A stretch of DNA of 64,000 nucleotides from an uncultured Methylococcaceae bacterium (GTDB lineage Bacteria > Pseudomonadota > Gammaproteobacteria > Methylococcales > Methylomonadaceae): contig CAIXAE010000011.1 in assembly GCA_903917345.1 (NCBI GenBank), forward strand, positions 1 to 64,000, given 5' to 3'. The notes below the pieces were generated by a model. It was not told the DNA's origin. It saw only the letters and a list, made by a program, of their open reading frames with translations, and did no database searches. Every line of letters begins with the position of its first letter. Within the stretch, counting starts at the first letter, position 1. Below, piece after piece: positions 29,525 through 40,111 of the stretch. The position numbers and the translations under genes are program-made.

Positions 29525-30580
29525 ATGTACAAAAGAATGTTGGATCATCTTAATACCGCTATTTTGCTGTTTAATCGGCAACTAGTGCTCACTTACATTA
29601 ATACCAGTGGTGAGATTTTATTTGCAGACAGTGCGCATCATTTAGTGGGACAAAGTGCCGATGAGTTGTTTAGAACGTCAGATCCAGCGTTGCTGAATAA
29701 TTTAAAGCAATCTTTAGTCATGGTAGAGCCCTTGGTGGATAGAGCGCTCACTTTAGCGAGGTTGCCGCATAACGTGACCACTAACTTTAGTGCTACCCCT
29801 TTGTTGGTTGATGAAAAGGTGAAAGAGATTTTAGTTGAGTTTCAGCAAGTGGATACGCATATACGTATTTCAAAAGAAGAGCAGTTATTAACGCAACAGA
29901 ATACGGCGCGTTTGTTGGTAAGAGGCTTGGCGCATGAAATCAAGAATCCTTTAGGGGGATTAAGAGGGGCGGCTCAGTTGTTGGACTTAGAGCTGCATGA
30001 TCCTGAGCTTAAAGAATATACCCAAATTATTATTAATGAATCGGATCGATTACAAGCGTTGCTCGATAAGATGCTGGGACCTAATAAACTACCTAATAAA
30101 AGTAATATCAATATACATGAGGTTTTGGAGCGGGTTAGGCAGTTAGTGCAAGTCGAATCAAGTAAGGGGCTCCATTTTAAATCGGATTATGACCCTAGTA
30201 TTCCGGATATTTATGCGGATAAAGATCAATTAATCCAAGCTATTCTAAATATTGCTAGAAATGCTGTGCAAGCGATGGAAGGTAAGGGCAATATTATGTT
30301 TAAAACACGTATCTATCGGAACCTGAATATAGGTCGCAAACGCTATAAATTGGCGGTTAAATGCGACATTATAGACAGTGGGCCGGGTATAGATGCCAAT
30401 ATGATGACTCAAATATTTTATCCTATGATTACTGGTAGAGCGGAAGGTACAGGTTTAGGTTTGTCAATTGCACAAGCCTTAATTACGCAACATAACGGTT
30501 TAATTGAATGTAATAGCCAACCGGGAAAAACGGTGTTTTCGGTTTTTCTACCGATGGAGGGTGCGCATGACAAAGCCTGA
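29525..30580 (+). CDS. glnL: Nitrogen regulation sensor kinase NtrB
   Basis: Histidine kinase/phosphatase that sets NtrC phosphorylation in response to PII. It has 351 residues and no membrane segment. An N-terminal PAS domain (about 1-120) is followed by the H-box RGLAHEIKNPLGGLRGAAQ with His137, the N-box ILNIARNAVQAME and the glycine boxes DSGPGID and GTGLGLSIAQALI. The 3' end overlaps ntrC by 14 bases. Confidence 0.96.
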   Translation: MYKRMLDHLNTAILLFNRQLVLTYINTSGEILFADSAHHLVGQSADELFRTSDPALLNNLKQSLVMVEPLVDRALTLARLPHNVTTNFSATPLLVDEKVKEILVEFQQVDTHIRISKEEQLLTQQNTARLLVRGLAHEIKNPLGGLRGAAQLLDLELHDPELKEYTQIIINESDRLQALLDKMLGPNKLPNKSNINIHEVLERVRQLVQVESSKGLHFKSDYDPSIPDIYADKDQLIQAILNIARNAVQAMEGKGNIMFKTRIYRNLNIGRKRYKLAVKCDIIDSGPGIDANMMTQIFYPMITGRAEGTGLGLSIAQALITQHNGLIECNSQPGKTVFSVFLPMEGAHDKA

Positions 30581-31985
30581 TGTGGTGTGGATTATTGATG
30601 ATGATAAATCAATACGTTGGGTGGTTGAAAAAGCACTCCAAAAAGCGGGCATTATTACCCGCAGTTTTTCTTCGGGTCATGATTTGTTAAATGCTTTAGA
30701 AGTTGAATCGCCCGACGCCTTAATCACCGATATACGTATGCCGGGGATGGATGGGTTGGAGTTATTAGATAAACTTCAGATAACACACGCACATCTGCCT
30801 GTGATTGTAATGACAGCACATTCTGATTTAGAAAGTGCGGTTTCTGCGTTTCATGGGGGGGCATTTGAGTATCTGCCTAAACCGTTTGATATAAAAGAGG
30901 TCGTGAGTCTTGCGCAGCGTGCTTGTTTGCATGGCCGACAAGTGCAAGCGGATGCGTCCGAAGAGGCGGCTTCTGCTGTTCAGCCGACCCCCGAAATTAT
31001 AGGTGAAGCTCCTTCAATGCAGGAGGTATTTCGCGCTATTGGTCGTTTAGCACGTTCTCATATTACTGTGTTGATCAATGGTGAATCAGGTACAGGTAAG
31101 GAGTTGGTAGCCAAAGCGTTGCACCGTCACAGTCCACGTGAAAAAAAGCCGTTTATTGCTTTAAACATGGCGGCTATTCCTAAAGATTTAATGGAGTCAG
31201 AGTTATTTGGGCATGAAAAAGGCGCGTTTACCGGTGCTCAGGCCCGTCGATCGGGTCGATTTGAGCAGGCGAATGGCGGTACTTTGTTTTTAGATGAAAT
31301 TGGCGATATGCCCGCAGAATTGCAAACACGTTTATTAAGAGTGTTGGCAGATGGTGAGTTTTATCCCGTAGGTGCACATTTACCCATTAAAGTGGATGTA
31401 CGTATTATTGCAGCGACGCATCAAAATCTTGAAACACTCGTTGAGCAAGGTCGCTTTAGAGAAGACTTGTTTCATCGACTCAATGTGATACGTATTCAGA
31501 TTCCGGCTTTAAAAGAAAGAAAGCAAGATATTCCGCTGTTGTTGAAGCATTTCTTACAACAAGCGGCCACTGAATTGGGCGTGGAAAATAAAATATTAAA
31601 GCCTGAAACAGAAGCTTATCTAAGTACTCTAGAATGGCCGGGTAACGTGAGGCAGTTGGAAAATAGTTGTCGCTGGCTGACGGTAATGGCTTCCAGTAGA
31701 GAGATACATTTACATGACTTGCCTACTGAATTATTAAATACACCCGTAGAAAAAGAGACTTTATTGGGGGATTGGGAGACTGTCTTAAGAACCTGGATAG
31801 ATAAACAATTGCTCACCAAAGAGCCTGAGATTGCTAAACAAATTATTCCTACAGTTGAGGGAATATTAATAAAAGCGGCCCTTGATTATACTAATGGTCG
31901 TCGTCATGAAGCGGCTATCTTGTTGGGCTACGGTCGAAACACCTTAACTCGAAAAATAAAAGAGTTAGATATAGAAGACGAATAG
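30567..31985 (+). CDS. glnG: Nitrogen regulation response regulator NtrC
   Basis: Sigma-54 activator. It has 472 residues from the ATG that follows GGAGGG; an earlier in-frame ATG lies deep inside ntrB and is rejected. The receiver domain has Asp11-13 and the phosphoacceptor Asp55 in [12 protein letters not shown]. The AAA+ domain has Walker A GESGTGKE and the sigma-54 contact loop GAFTGA. The C-terminal Fis-type helix-turn-helix is [20 protein letters not shown]. It should act on the sigma-54 boxes found upstream of glnN, the porin and glnK. Confidence 0.97.
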   Translation: MTKPDVVWIIDDDKSIRWVVEKALQKAGIITRSFSSGHDLLNALEVESPDALITDIRMPGMDGLELLDKLQITHAHLPVIVMTAHSDLESAVSAFHGGAFEYLPKPFDIKEVVSLAQRACLHGRQVQADASEEAASAVQPTPEIIGEAPSMQEVFRAIGRLARSHITVLINGESGTGKELVAKALHRHSPREKKPFIALNMAAIPKDLMESELFGHEKGAFTGAQARRSGRFEQANGGTLFLDEIGDMPAELQTRLLRVLADGEFYPVGAHLPIKVDVRIIAATHQNLETLVEQGRFREDLFHRLNVIRIQIPALKERKQDIPLLLKHFLQQAATELGVENKILKPETEAYLSTLEWPGNVRQLENSCRWLTVMASSREIHLHDLPTELLNTPVEKETLLGDWETVLRTWIDKQLLTKEPEIAKQIIPTVEGILIKAALDYTNGRRHEAAILLGYGRNTLTRKIKELDIEDE

Positions 31986-32033
31986 ATTTAAGTACATCCG
32001 ATCATTTTATTTTAAATATATCTTTTGTCTCAT

Positions 32034-32065
32034 AATAAAGCCGTCTATATGACGGCTTTATTGTT
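32034..32065 (+). terminator. Rho-independent terminator of ntrBC
   Basis: A 12-bp perfect stem AATAAAGCCGTC/GACGGCTTTATT with a 5-base loop, 48 bases after the ntrC stop; the T-rich 3' arm (TTTATTGTTT) replaces a pure T-run. Confidence 0.82.
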
Positions 32066-32098
32066 TATAGCGCATCAAAACGGCGATTAATTAATGCG

Positions 32099-32115
32099 TG
32101 TTCTTATTTGGTGCG
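32099..32115 (+). promoter_or_regulatory. NtrC-like enhancer site 1 upstream of glnK
   Basis: TGTTCTTATTTGGTGCG carries the GGTGC half of the NtrC dyad and a poorer left half. It lies about 177 bases upstream of the glnK -24 box. Confidence 0.45.
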
Positions 32116-32142
32116 GTGTAATCGCTTTCTGGTTAAATGGCT

Positions 32143-32159
32143 TGCTTCAGAATGGTGCG
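32143..32159 (+). promoter_or_regulatory. NtrC-like enhancer site 2 upstream of glnK
   Basis: TGCTTCAGAATGGTGCG has TGC and GGTGC at the NtrC dyad spacing. It is 44 bases (about four helical turns) from site 1, so two NtrC dimers could bind on one face of the DNA. Confidence 0.5.
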
Positions 32160-32275
32160 TTTGATTGTGTTTATCCAGATGATTTATGAAAGTCTCATTT
32201 CAATTAGTGATATCAGGGTTATTTACAATGCGATTGATAAGGCTTTTGTATGACATGTGCGAAAAATAGAGCACT

Positions 32276-32291
32276 TGGCACAGTCTCTGCT
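32276..32291 (+). promoter_or_regulatory. Sigma-54 (-24/-12) promoter of glnK-amtB
   Basis: TGGCACAGTCTCTGCT matches the full -24 element TGGCAC and the -12 GC with correct spacing. Transcription would begin near 32302, about 32 bases before the glnK ATG, which follows AGAGAGGA. Confidence 0.85.
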
Positions 32292-32318
32292 TTAACTATC
32301 TCCGAACTGTTACTTTAA

Positions 32319-32672
<354 letters not shown>

Positions 32673-32690
32673 TATTGATATAGGTGAGAT

Positions 32691-34079
32691 ATGAAATATT
32701 TATTTAAAAGTTTTCTTTTTGTTGCTTTATTAGGTTTTGCTGGTTTTGCGCTAGCGGATGCAGTCACACCGACTGTTAATAAAGGTGATACAGCTTGGAT
32801 GATCGTAGCAACAGTCTTAGTTATTTTGATGGTTATTCCTGGTTTAGCATTGTTTTACGGCGGTATGGTTCGCGCTAAAAATATGCTATCAATTTTGATG
32901 CAAGTATTTATCATCTTCTCTTTGATGGCAGTGCTATGGGCCTTATATGGCTACAGTGTTGCCTTTACTGAAGGTAGCCCCTTTATTGGTGGCTTTAGTA
33001 AATTATTCTTAGTGGGTATTACTCCGGACTCAATGGCGGCTACTTTCTCTAAAGGCGTTTATGTTCCAGAATATATCTACGTGGCATTCCAATTAACTTT
33101 TGCGGGTATCACTCCGGCATTGATTATTGGTGCATTCGCAGAGCGTGTTAAATTTTCTGCCATCTTACTATTCATGGTGCTTTGGTTTACATTCGCTTAT
33201 TTGCCAATGGCACATATGGTGTGGTACTGGGCAGGTCCAGATGCATATACTAATGCAGATGCAGGCGCAGCAGCGGGTGCTACTGCAGGCTTCTTGTTCC
33301 AAAAAGGTGCATTAGACTTCGCGGGTGGTACGGTTGTACATATCAACGCAGGTATCGCGGGTTTAATCGGCTGTTTAATTGTTGGAAAGCGTATCGGTTA
33401 CAAAAAAGAATCTTTAGCGCCACACAGCGTGACTATGACAATGATCGGTGCATCATTATTATGGGTAGGTTGGTTCGGCTTTAATGTAGGTTCTAATTTA
33501 GAAGCGAACGGTTTAGCAGCATTAGTATTTGTTAATACTTTGTTGGCCAGTGCGGCAGCAACGTTAGCTTGGAGTGGTGCTGAGTGGATCATTCGTGGTA
33601 AGCCGAGTATGTTAGGTGGTGCTTCTGGCGCTATTGCTGGCTTAGTTGCGATTACGCCTGCTTGTGGTTGGGCCGGCCCAATGGGTTCAATCGTACTAGG
33701 CTTGGTCGCTGGTGTTGTCTGCTTTATCGCGGTAACTAGCCTAAAAAATATTTTAGGATATGACGACTCTTTAGATTCTTTTGGTGTACACGGTATCGGC
33801 GGTATTATTGGTGCTTTAGGTACTGCTGTTGTTGCTGATCCTGCGCTAGGTGGTACGGGTGTATATGATTATGTGGCTAATGCGGTTGCTGAATACAGCA
33901 TGTCTACTCAATTGATTAGCCAAGCTTGGGGTGTAGGTACTTGTATCGTTTGGTCTGCTGTCGTTTCATTTGTAGCCTTTAAGTTAATTGATTTAGTCTT
34001 TGGCTTAAGAGTGAGTGAAGAAGCAGAACGTGAAGGTCTTGATATTGCTGAGCATGGTGAGTCAGCTTATCATTCTTAA
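32691..34079 (+). CDS. amtB: Ammonium transporter AmtB
   Basis: A trimeric ammonium channel of the inner membrane. It has 462 residues: an N-terminal signal-like segment (about 1-22) followed by eleven hydrophobic helices. The pore twin histidines are recognisable in MAHMVWYW and FGVHGIGGI. The C-terminal tail contacts GlnK in the family. It is cotranscribed with glnK from the sigma-54 promoter. Confidence 0.97.
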   Translation: MKYLFKSFLFVALLGFAGFALADAVTPTVNKGDTAWMIVATVLVILMVIPGLALFYGGMVRAKNMLSILMQVFIIFSLMAVLWALYGYSVAFTEGSPFIGGFSKLFLVGITPDSMAATFSKGVYVPEYIYVAFQLTFAGITPALIIGAFAERVKFSAILLFMVLWFTFAYLPMAHMVWYWAGPDAYTNADAGAAAGATAGFLFQKGALDFAGGTVVHINAGIAGLIGCLIVGKRIGYKKESLAPHSVTMTMIGASLLWVGWFGFNVGSNLEANGLAALVFVNTLLASAAATLAWSGAEWIIRGKPSMLGGASGAIAGLVAITPACGWAGPMGSIVLGLVAGVVCFIAVTSLKNILGYDDSLDSFGVHGIGGIIGALGTAVVADPALGGTGVYDYVANAVAEYSMSTQLISQAWGVGTCIVWSAVVSFVAFKLIDLVFGLRVSEEAEREGLDIAEHGESAYHS

Positions 34080-34100
34080 TTTGAGTTTCTCGCTGTAAAC

Positions 34101-34130
34101 AAAAACGGGAGCCTAGGCTCCCGTTTTTTT
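34101..34130. terminator. Bidirectional terminator between amtB and gatB
   Basis: A perfect palindrome ACGGGAGCCTAGGCTCCCGT flanked by A4 and T7, placed between the convergent amtB and gatB. It can serve both strands, more strongly the plus strand. Confidence 0.9.
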
Positions 34131-34154
34131 ATGGCTAAAAAATGTGATTTAAAC

Positions 34155-35585
34155 TTAAGCCAGTTTGTCTTTAAGTATCTTATTCACTTCAGCTGGATTG
34201 GCTTTACCTTTCATTTCTTTCATTACTTGTCCGACAAAGAAAGCAAACACTTTATCTTTACCGCTACGATATTGTTCAACTTGATCGGGGTTATCAGCAA
34301 TTATCTTATCGATAATCGCTTCTATAGCGCCGGTATCAGTGATTTGTTTTAAACCTTTTTCGGCAATGATTTCATCTGCTGAAGCAGAGGATTGCCAAAG
34401 TGCTTCAAAGACTTGTTTAGCAATTTTTCCTGAAATGGTGTTATCGGTAATCCGGGCTAATAAACCTGCCAGTCTTTTATGGCTGATAGGCGATTCAGTG
34501 ATTTCTAGGTCGGCTTTATTCAGCGCAGCAGAAAGATCGCCTGTGATCCAATTGGCACACAATTTTGGTTCGCAACCAGAGGCTTTATGGACGGCCTCAA
34601 AATAATCACTTAAAGCACGAGATGTGGTGAGTATCGTCGCGCTTTCATCATCTAATTGATAATCGGTTTTAAAGCGCAGTTTTTTAGCATGAGGTAACTC
34701 GGGTAAATTCGCTTTAATGTGGGCTTTAAATTCTTCATCAATAATAACCGGCAATAGATCAGGGTCTGGGAAGTAACGATAATCGTTGGCTTCTTCTTTG
34801 CTGCGCATAGAGCGAGTTTCATCTTTGGCTGAATCGTATAAGCGAGTTTCTTGTACGACCTTACCGCCATTTTCAATCAATTCTATTTGACGTTCTATTT
34901 CATGGTTGATGGCTTTTTCAACAAATTTAAATGAGTTGATGTTTTTAATTTCAGCGCGGGTGCCAAATTCTTTTTGACCTTTAGGTCTTACAGAAACATT
35001 GGCGTCGCAACGAAAAGAGCCTTCTTGCATGTTGCCATCACAAATGCCTAAATAGCGCACTAATTCGTGCAACTTACGCATATAGGCGACGGCTTCTTTC
35101 GCAGAACTCATTTCAGGTTCAGATACGATTTCTAATAAAGGTGTGCCAGCACGATTAAGGTCAATACCTGTTAAGCCATGAAAGTTTTCGTGTAATGATT
35201 TGCCGGCATCCTCTTCTAAATGCGCGCGAGTGATGCCGATGCGTTTAGTCACGCCATCGACTTCAATATCTAAGTGACCATTACCTACGATTGGATGATC
35301 CATTTGGCTGATTTGATAGCCTTTAGGTAAATCAGGGTAAAAGTAGTTTTTTCTGGCAAATATTGAGTAAGGTGCAATATGGGCTTCAATAGCCATGCCA
35401 AAGATGACGGCTTTACGCACAGCATCTTCATTTAATACGGGCAATACGCCAGGCAAGCCTAAGTCAACAGCACAGGCTTGGGTGTTGGGCTCTGCGCCAT
35501 AAGCGGTAGATGCGCCTGAAAATATTTTTGATTGAGTAGCGAGTTGTGTGTGAATCTCTAAACCTATAACCGTTTCCCATTCCAT
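34155..35585 (-). CDS. gatB: Asp-tRNA(Asn)/Glu-tRNA(Gln) amidotransferase subunit B
   Basis: The kinase subunit of GatCAB, which phosphorylates the tRNA-bound Glu or Asp before amidation. It has 476 residues from [21 protein letters not shown] before this ATG favours it over one 6 codons upstream. Conserved blocks are [33 protein letters not shown] and [17 protein letters not shown]; the C-terminal YqeY-like tail binds tRNA. It is the last gene of gatCAB. Confidence 0.96.
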   Translation of the reverse strand: MEWETVIGLEIHTQLATQSKIFSGASTAYGAEPNTQACAVDLGLPGVLPVLNEDAVRKAVIFGMAIEAHIAPYSIFARKNYFYPDLPKGYQISQMDHPIVGNGHLDIEVDGVTKRIGITRAHLEEDAGKSLHENFHGLTGIDLNRAGTPLLEIVSEPEMSSAKEAVAYMRKLHELVRYLGICDGNMQEGSFRCDANVSVRPKGQKEFGTRAEIKNINSFKFVEKAINHEIERQIELIENGGKVVQETRLYDSAKDETRSMRSKEEANDYRYFPDPDLLPVIIDEEFKAHIKANLPELPHAKKLRFKTDYQLDDESATILTTSRALSDYFEAVHKASGCEPKLCANWITGDLSAALNKADLEITESPISHKRLAGLLARITDNTISGKIAKQVFEALWQSSASADEIIAEKGLKQITDTGAIEAIIDKIIADNPDQVEQYRSGKDKVFAFFVGQVMKEMKGKANPAEVNKILKDKLA

Positions 35586-35595
35586 GATGATCTCC

Positions 35596-37047
35596 TTATT
35601 CAAAGCCTTTCGGTGTTTGTTTGTGCCAATCAGTCACTTGTTGATACTGATGTGCAATATTGAGTAAGTGAGCTTCAGTAAAGTAATTACCAATCACTTG
35701 TAAGCCAATGGGCATGTCATTAATAAAGCCAGCGGGTATAGAGAGCGCCGGTAAGCCGGCTAGATTGATCGCAATGGTATAGATGTCTGATAGGTACATT
35801 TCAACCGGATCAGACATCTTTTCGCCAATGCCAAAAGCGGGAGTAGGGGTCACCGGACCCATAATAACGTCCACTTCTGTGAGTGCTCTTTTAAAATCAT
35901 CACTGATTAAGCGTCTTATTTTTTGTGCCTTTAAATAATAAGCATCGTAATAGCCGGTTGAAAGGGCATAAGTGCCCATTAAGATACGACGCTTAACTTC
36001 TTTGCCAAAACCTTCGCCACGTGAGCGTGTATAGAGGTCTGTTAAATCGACTGGATTCTCACAACGGTGACCAAAGCGTACGCCGTCAAAACGGGATAAA
36101 TTAGCCGAACATTCCGCAGGCGCAATAACGTAATAAGCAGGAATGGCTAGTTTAAGATTAGGCATGGAGACTTCTTTAATCTCTGCTCCCAGCTTACGAT
36201 ATTCGTCTATAGCCTCGGACAATTTAGTAGCCATCGCTGCATTTAAATCAGCGCTAAAAAACTCTTTGGGTAAGCCTATTTTTAGCCCCTTTAAAGGTTG
36301 ATTAAGATTTACACTGTAATCAGGCACGGGTAAATCAACGCTGGTTGAGTCTTTGGGGTCAAACCCCGCCATGGTTTGTAATACGATAGCAGCATCCTCG
36401 GCGCTATGCGTCATTGGACCGCCTTGATCTAAACTAGAGGCATAAGCGATCATGCCATAGCGAGACACTCTGCCATAGGTGGGCTTTAAACCAGTAATGC
36501 CACACAGTGCTGCAGGTTGTCTAATAGAACCGCCGGTATCCGTGCCAGTTGCGTAAGCGGCTAATCTTGCTGCTACAGCAACCCCTGAGCCACCTGATGA
36601 GCCGCCAGGCACTTTATTAGTATTCCAAGGATTTTTAACCGCACCGTAGTAGCTCGTTTCATTAGAAGATCCCATGGCGAATTCATCCATGTTGAGTTTG
36701 CCCAACATAACGGCACCCGCTTGGTTAAACTTCTCAATAACAGTCGCGTTATAGGGCGCGCTAAAGTTATCAAGCATCCTAGAGCCGCAGGTCGTTTTAA
36801 CGTCCAATGTACAAAAAATATCTTTTTGAGCGACTGGAATCCCTGTTAGCGCATCGGCTTTTTTGTTAGCTATTCTGGCATCCGCTGCTTTTGCATTTTG
36901 CAGGGCCAGTTCTTCTGTAACGGTGATGTAAGCGTTTAAGTCTTGGTGTTGATTTATTCTTTTGATAAATGCTTGAGTCAATTCAACACTAGAAAACTCG
37001 CCAGTTTGGAGGCCATGACTTAGCTCAGATAATGATTTCGTATGCAT
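35596..37047 (-). CDS. gatA: Asp-tRNA(Asn)/Glu-tRNA(Gln) amidotransferase subunit A
   Basis: Amidase that releases ammonia from glutamine for GatB. It has 483 residues. The Ser-Ser-Lys triad lies in VAQKDIFC (lysine near 76) and [15 protein letters not shown] with [13 protein letters not shown] (serines near 150-175). Presence of GatCAB suggests that Asn- or Gln-tRNA is made by the indirect route. It lies between gatC and gatB, 10 bases from the latter. Confidence 0.97.
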   Translation of the reverse strand: MHTKSLSELSHGLQTGEFSSVELTQAFIKRINQHQDLNAYITVTEELALQNAKAADARIANKKADALTGIPVAQKDIFCTLDVKTTCGSRMLDNFSAPYNATVIEKFNQAGAVMLGKLNMDEFAMGSSNETSYYGAVKNPWNTNKVPGGSSGGSGVAVAARLAAYATGTDTGGSIRQPAALCGITGLKPTYGRVSRYGMIAYASSLDQGGPMTHSAEDAAIVLQTMAGFDPKDSTSVDLPVPDYSVNLNQPLKGLKIGLPKEFFSADLNAAMATKLSEAIDEYRKLGAEIKEVSMPNLKLAIPAYYVIAPAECSANLSRFDGVRFGHRCENPVDLTDLYTRSRGEGFGKEVKRRILMGTYALSTGYYDAYYLKAQKIRRLISDDFKRALTEVDVIMGPVTPTPAFGIGEKMSDPVEMYLSDIYTIAINLAGLPALSIPAGFINDMPIGLQVIGNYFTEAHLLNIAHQYQQVTDWHKQTPKGFE

Positions 37048-37061
37048 GTTGGGGTAGTCCT

Positions 37062-37349
37062 TTACTCAATGACTTTGGGAACTAGAAATAGGCCATCTTC
37101 AGTTTGTGGCGCGATAGACATAAATTTGTCTCGATTATTTTCTTCTGTAATTTTGTCGGGTCTTAAACGTTGAGCTTGATCCATTGGGTGGGCCATAGGT
37201 TCCACCGCTTCAGTATTCAATTCGCTCATTTGAGTCATTAGATCTAACATCCCAGATAGATCTTTTGCGTATGATTCTGTGTCTTGAGCATCAATTCCCA
37301 AGCGCGCAAGATGCGCAATTTTGTTTACATCATTTGCCGTTAACGACAT
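37062..37349 (-). CDS. gatC: Asp-tRNA(Asn)/Glu-tRNA(Gln) amidotransferase subunit C
   Basis: A small belt-like subunit that stabilises GatA on GatB. It has 95 residues, with the pattern [13 protein letters not shown] near the N-terminus and VEPMAHPMD and LRPDKIT in the middle. It is the first gene of gatCAB; the start follows GGAGACAAAC. It is divergent from mreB across a 248-base gap. Confidence 0.94.
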   Translation of the reverse strand: MSLTANDVNKIAHLARLGIDAQDTESYAKDLSGMLDLMTQMSELNTEAVEPMAHPMDQAQRLRPDKITEENNRDKFMSIAPQTEDGLFLVPKVIE

Positions 37350-37558
37350 GTTTGTCTCCGTAATTAACTTCGGTGTAGCTTGATAAAGTATCTTTTGAAA
37401 TTAGTAGCTTAGTGGGGTGTTGTTCGTGCGGGTTTAACAAAAATTAAGGGTGGTTTTAAGTGCCCTTGATTTATTAGTCTTGTACCCTATGCAATTGCTG
37501 GGTATATTACTACAATTATGGTACTTATATCTTGCTCAAATGCTGACTTGATTGTTAA

Positions 37559-38644
<1,086 letters not shown>

Positions 38645-38739
38645 ATCTTCTGCAAGATTAGGTTTTTCTGAGTACTAATCATAGTTGTTATTTATAGGGT
38701 CGGGGTTAAAGTACCTTTGCACTGTTATGAGGCATCGTT

Positions 38740-39621
38740 ATAAAACTTTTATTTGCTACTGGCCCATCCATTAATACCCGTATGCTGGTGGCGGTTGTTG
38801 CGTCAATCGCTTTGTTGGTCACCGAGCATCAAAATTCACAGTTAGGGGGGGTGCGTACCACACTCTCTATTTTTGTTGATCCGCTAAAATACTTAGTTTC
38901 CCTGCCTAACACTGTTCTCGATCATTTGTCAGATTCTGTTGTGACTTATCAGGCATTGAAAACAGAGAATGATAGGTTGCGTGAAGAACAATTAGTCCAC
39001 CAAACACGGATGCTTAAATTTGCTGCGCTAGAAAAAGAAAATATTCGTTTGAGGGCCTTATTAGAAAACTCTTTTAAGTTAGGTGAACAAGTTTTAGTGG
39101 CTGAGCTATTGTCGGTCAATATGGCGCCGTATGAACATATTGTGGTGGTTAATAAAGGAACGCGTTTTGGCGTGCATCCTCAACAACCGGTTTTAGATGC
39201 TAATGGTGTTGTAGGACAAGTATTTCGCGCATTGCCGTTTACTTCAGAAATCATGCTGATTACCGACCCTAACCATGCCATACCTGTACAAGTTAATCGG
39301 AATGGTTTATTGACTATCGCGGTGGGTAGTGGCCAACTCAATAGGCTTATTTTACCTTTCCTACCCAGTAATGCAGACATTCGTCCAGGCGATTTATTAA
39401 TCACTTCGGGCTTGGGCGGTACTTTTCCTCAGGGATATCCTGTTGCTGTTGTGGATGAGTTTACTGCACAGCCTAATAAAGCGTTTGCAACGATTACCGC
39501 AACCCCGAAAGCGTCATTAGATAGAAACAGAGAATTAATGATTGTGTGGAGTAAGTCGGTGCCTGTGCCCTTAATTGCGAAGCCAGAAAGCGAAGAAGGA
39601 ACGCCAGATGCCGTTAAATAA
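38740..39621 (+). CDS. mreC: Rod-shape determining protein MreC, apparent AUA start
   Basis: A periplasmic scaffold of the elongasome. Reading from an ATA codon gives KLLFATGPSINTR, which aligns residue by residue with the E. coli start (MKPIFSRGPSLQIR). The first ATG is 14 codons later and would remove this conserved N-terminus, and an in-frame stop lies 3 codons upstream of the ATA. GAGG lies 7 bases before the ATA, ideal spacing. The 293-residue product has one membrane helix (about 15-32), a coiled coil and the beta domain (GVVGQVFRALPFTSEIMLITDP, RPGDLLITSGLGG). It overlaps mreD by 14 bases. Confidence 0.88.
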   Translation: MKLLFATGPSINTRMLVAVVASIALLVTEHQNSQLGGVRTTLSIFVDPLKYLVSLPNTVLDHLSDSVVTYQALKTENDRLREEQLVHQTRMLKFAALEKENIRLRALLENSFKLGEQVLVAELLSVNMAPYEHIVVVNKGTRFGVHPQQPVLDANGVVGQVFRALPFTSEIMLITDPNHAIPVQVNRNGLLTIAVGSGQLNRLILPFLPSNADIRPGDLLITSGLGGTFPQGYPVAVVDEFTAQPNKAFATITATPKASLDRNRELMIVWSKSVPVPLIAKPESEEGTPDAVK

Positions 39622-40096
39622 CACCATTGGTTTTTTCAGAATTTTATTAACGCTCATCTTGGCAATGTGTTTAAGGATTGTGCCTTTATCAGATGATTTG
39701 GCGTTATTAAATCCCGACTGGGTCTTGCTAGTCCTTATTTATTGGTCACTTTATTTGCCCGATCGGGTGGGTATTTTTCATGCGTGGATATTTGGGCTAT
39801 TCACGGATGTTTTATTGGGAAGAATGTTGGGACAATATGCACTCGCTTATTCAATAATCATTTTTGTTTGTCTAAAGTTTCATAAACGCTTGCGACAATT
39901 TCCTTTGTTGCAGCAAGGCTTGTTTATTTTCTTTTGTTTGTTGTTATCCCAACTGCTTTTGTTTTTTATTAAAAATCTTCAGCATCCCGCGCAATTACAT
40001 GCTTCATTTTGGCTGCCTGTGTTTACGGGTACGTTAATTTGGCCTTTCGTTTATGGCGTACTGAGCTTTGTCAGTTTGTTTCGTCGCATAAAGTAA
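39608..40096 (+). CDS. mreD: Rod-shape determining protein MreD
   Basis: An inner-membrane partner of MreC in the elongasome. It has 162 residues from the ATG that follows GAAGGA; an ATG 11 codons earlier, deeper inside mreC, is less likely. Five hydrophobic helices and the pattern NPDWVLLVLIYWSLYLPDRVG followed by GLFTDVLLGRMLGQYAL are MreD features. Confidence 0.93.
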   Translation: MPLNNTIGFFRILLTLILAMCLRIVPLSDDLALLNPDWVLLVLIYWSLYLPDRVGIFHAWIFGLFTDVLLGRMLGQYALAYSIIIFVCLKFHKRLRQFPLLQQGLFIFFCLLLSQLLLFFIKNLQHPAQLHASFWLPVFTGTLIWPFVYGVLSFVSLFRRIK

Positions 40097-40111
40097 GACA
40101 CGATAGCGCTT

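Noticed and set aside
30504-30566. 21-codon N-terminal extension of NtrC
   Set aside because: It lies inside ntrB, lacks receiver-domain homology, and the inner ATG has GGAGGG at good spacing.
32257-32274. GTGC-N10-GCAC dyad as an NtrC site before glnK
   Set aside because: The centre is one base short of the NtrC dyad and it almost touches the -24 box; the two upstream GGTGC sites are better enhancer candidates.
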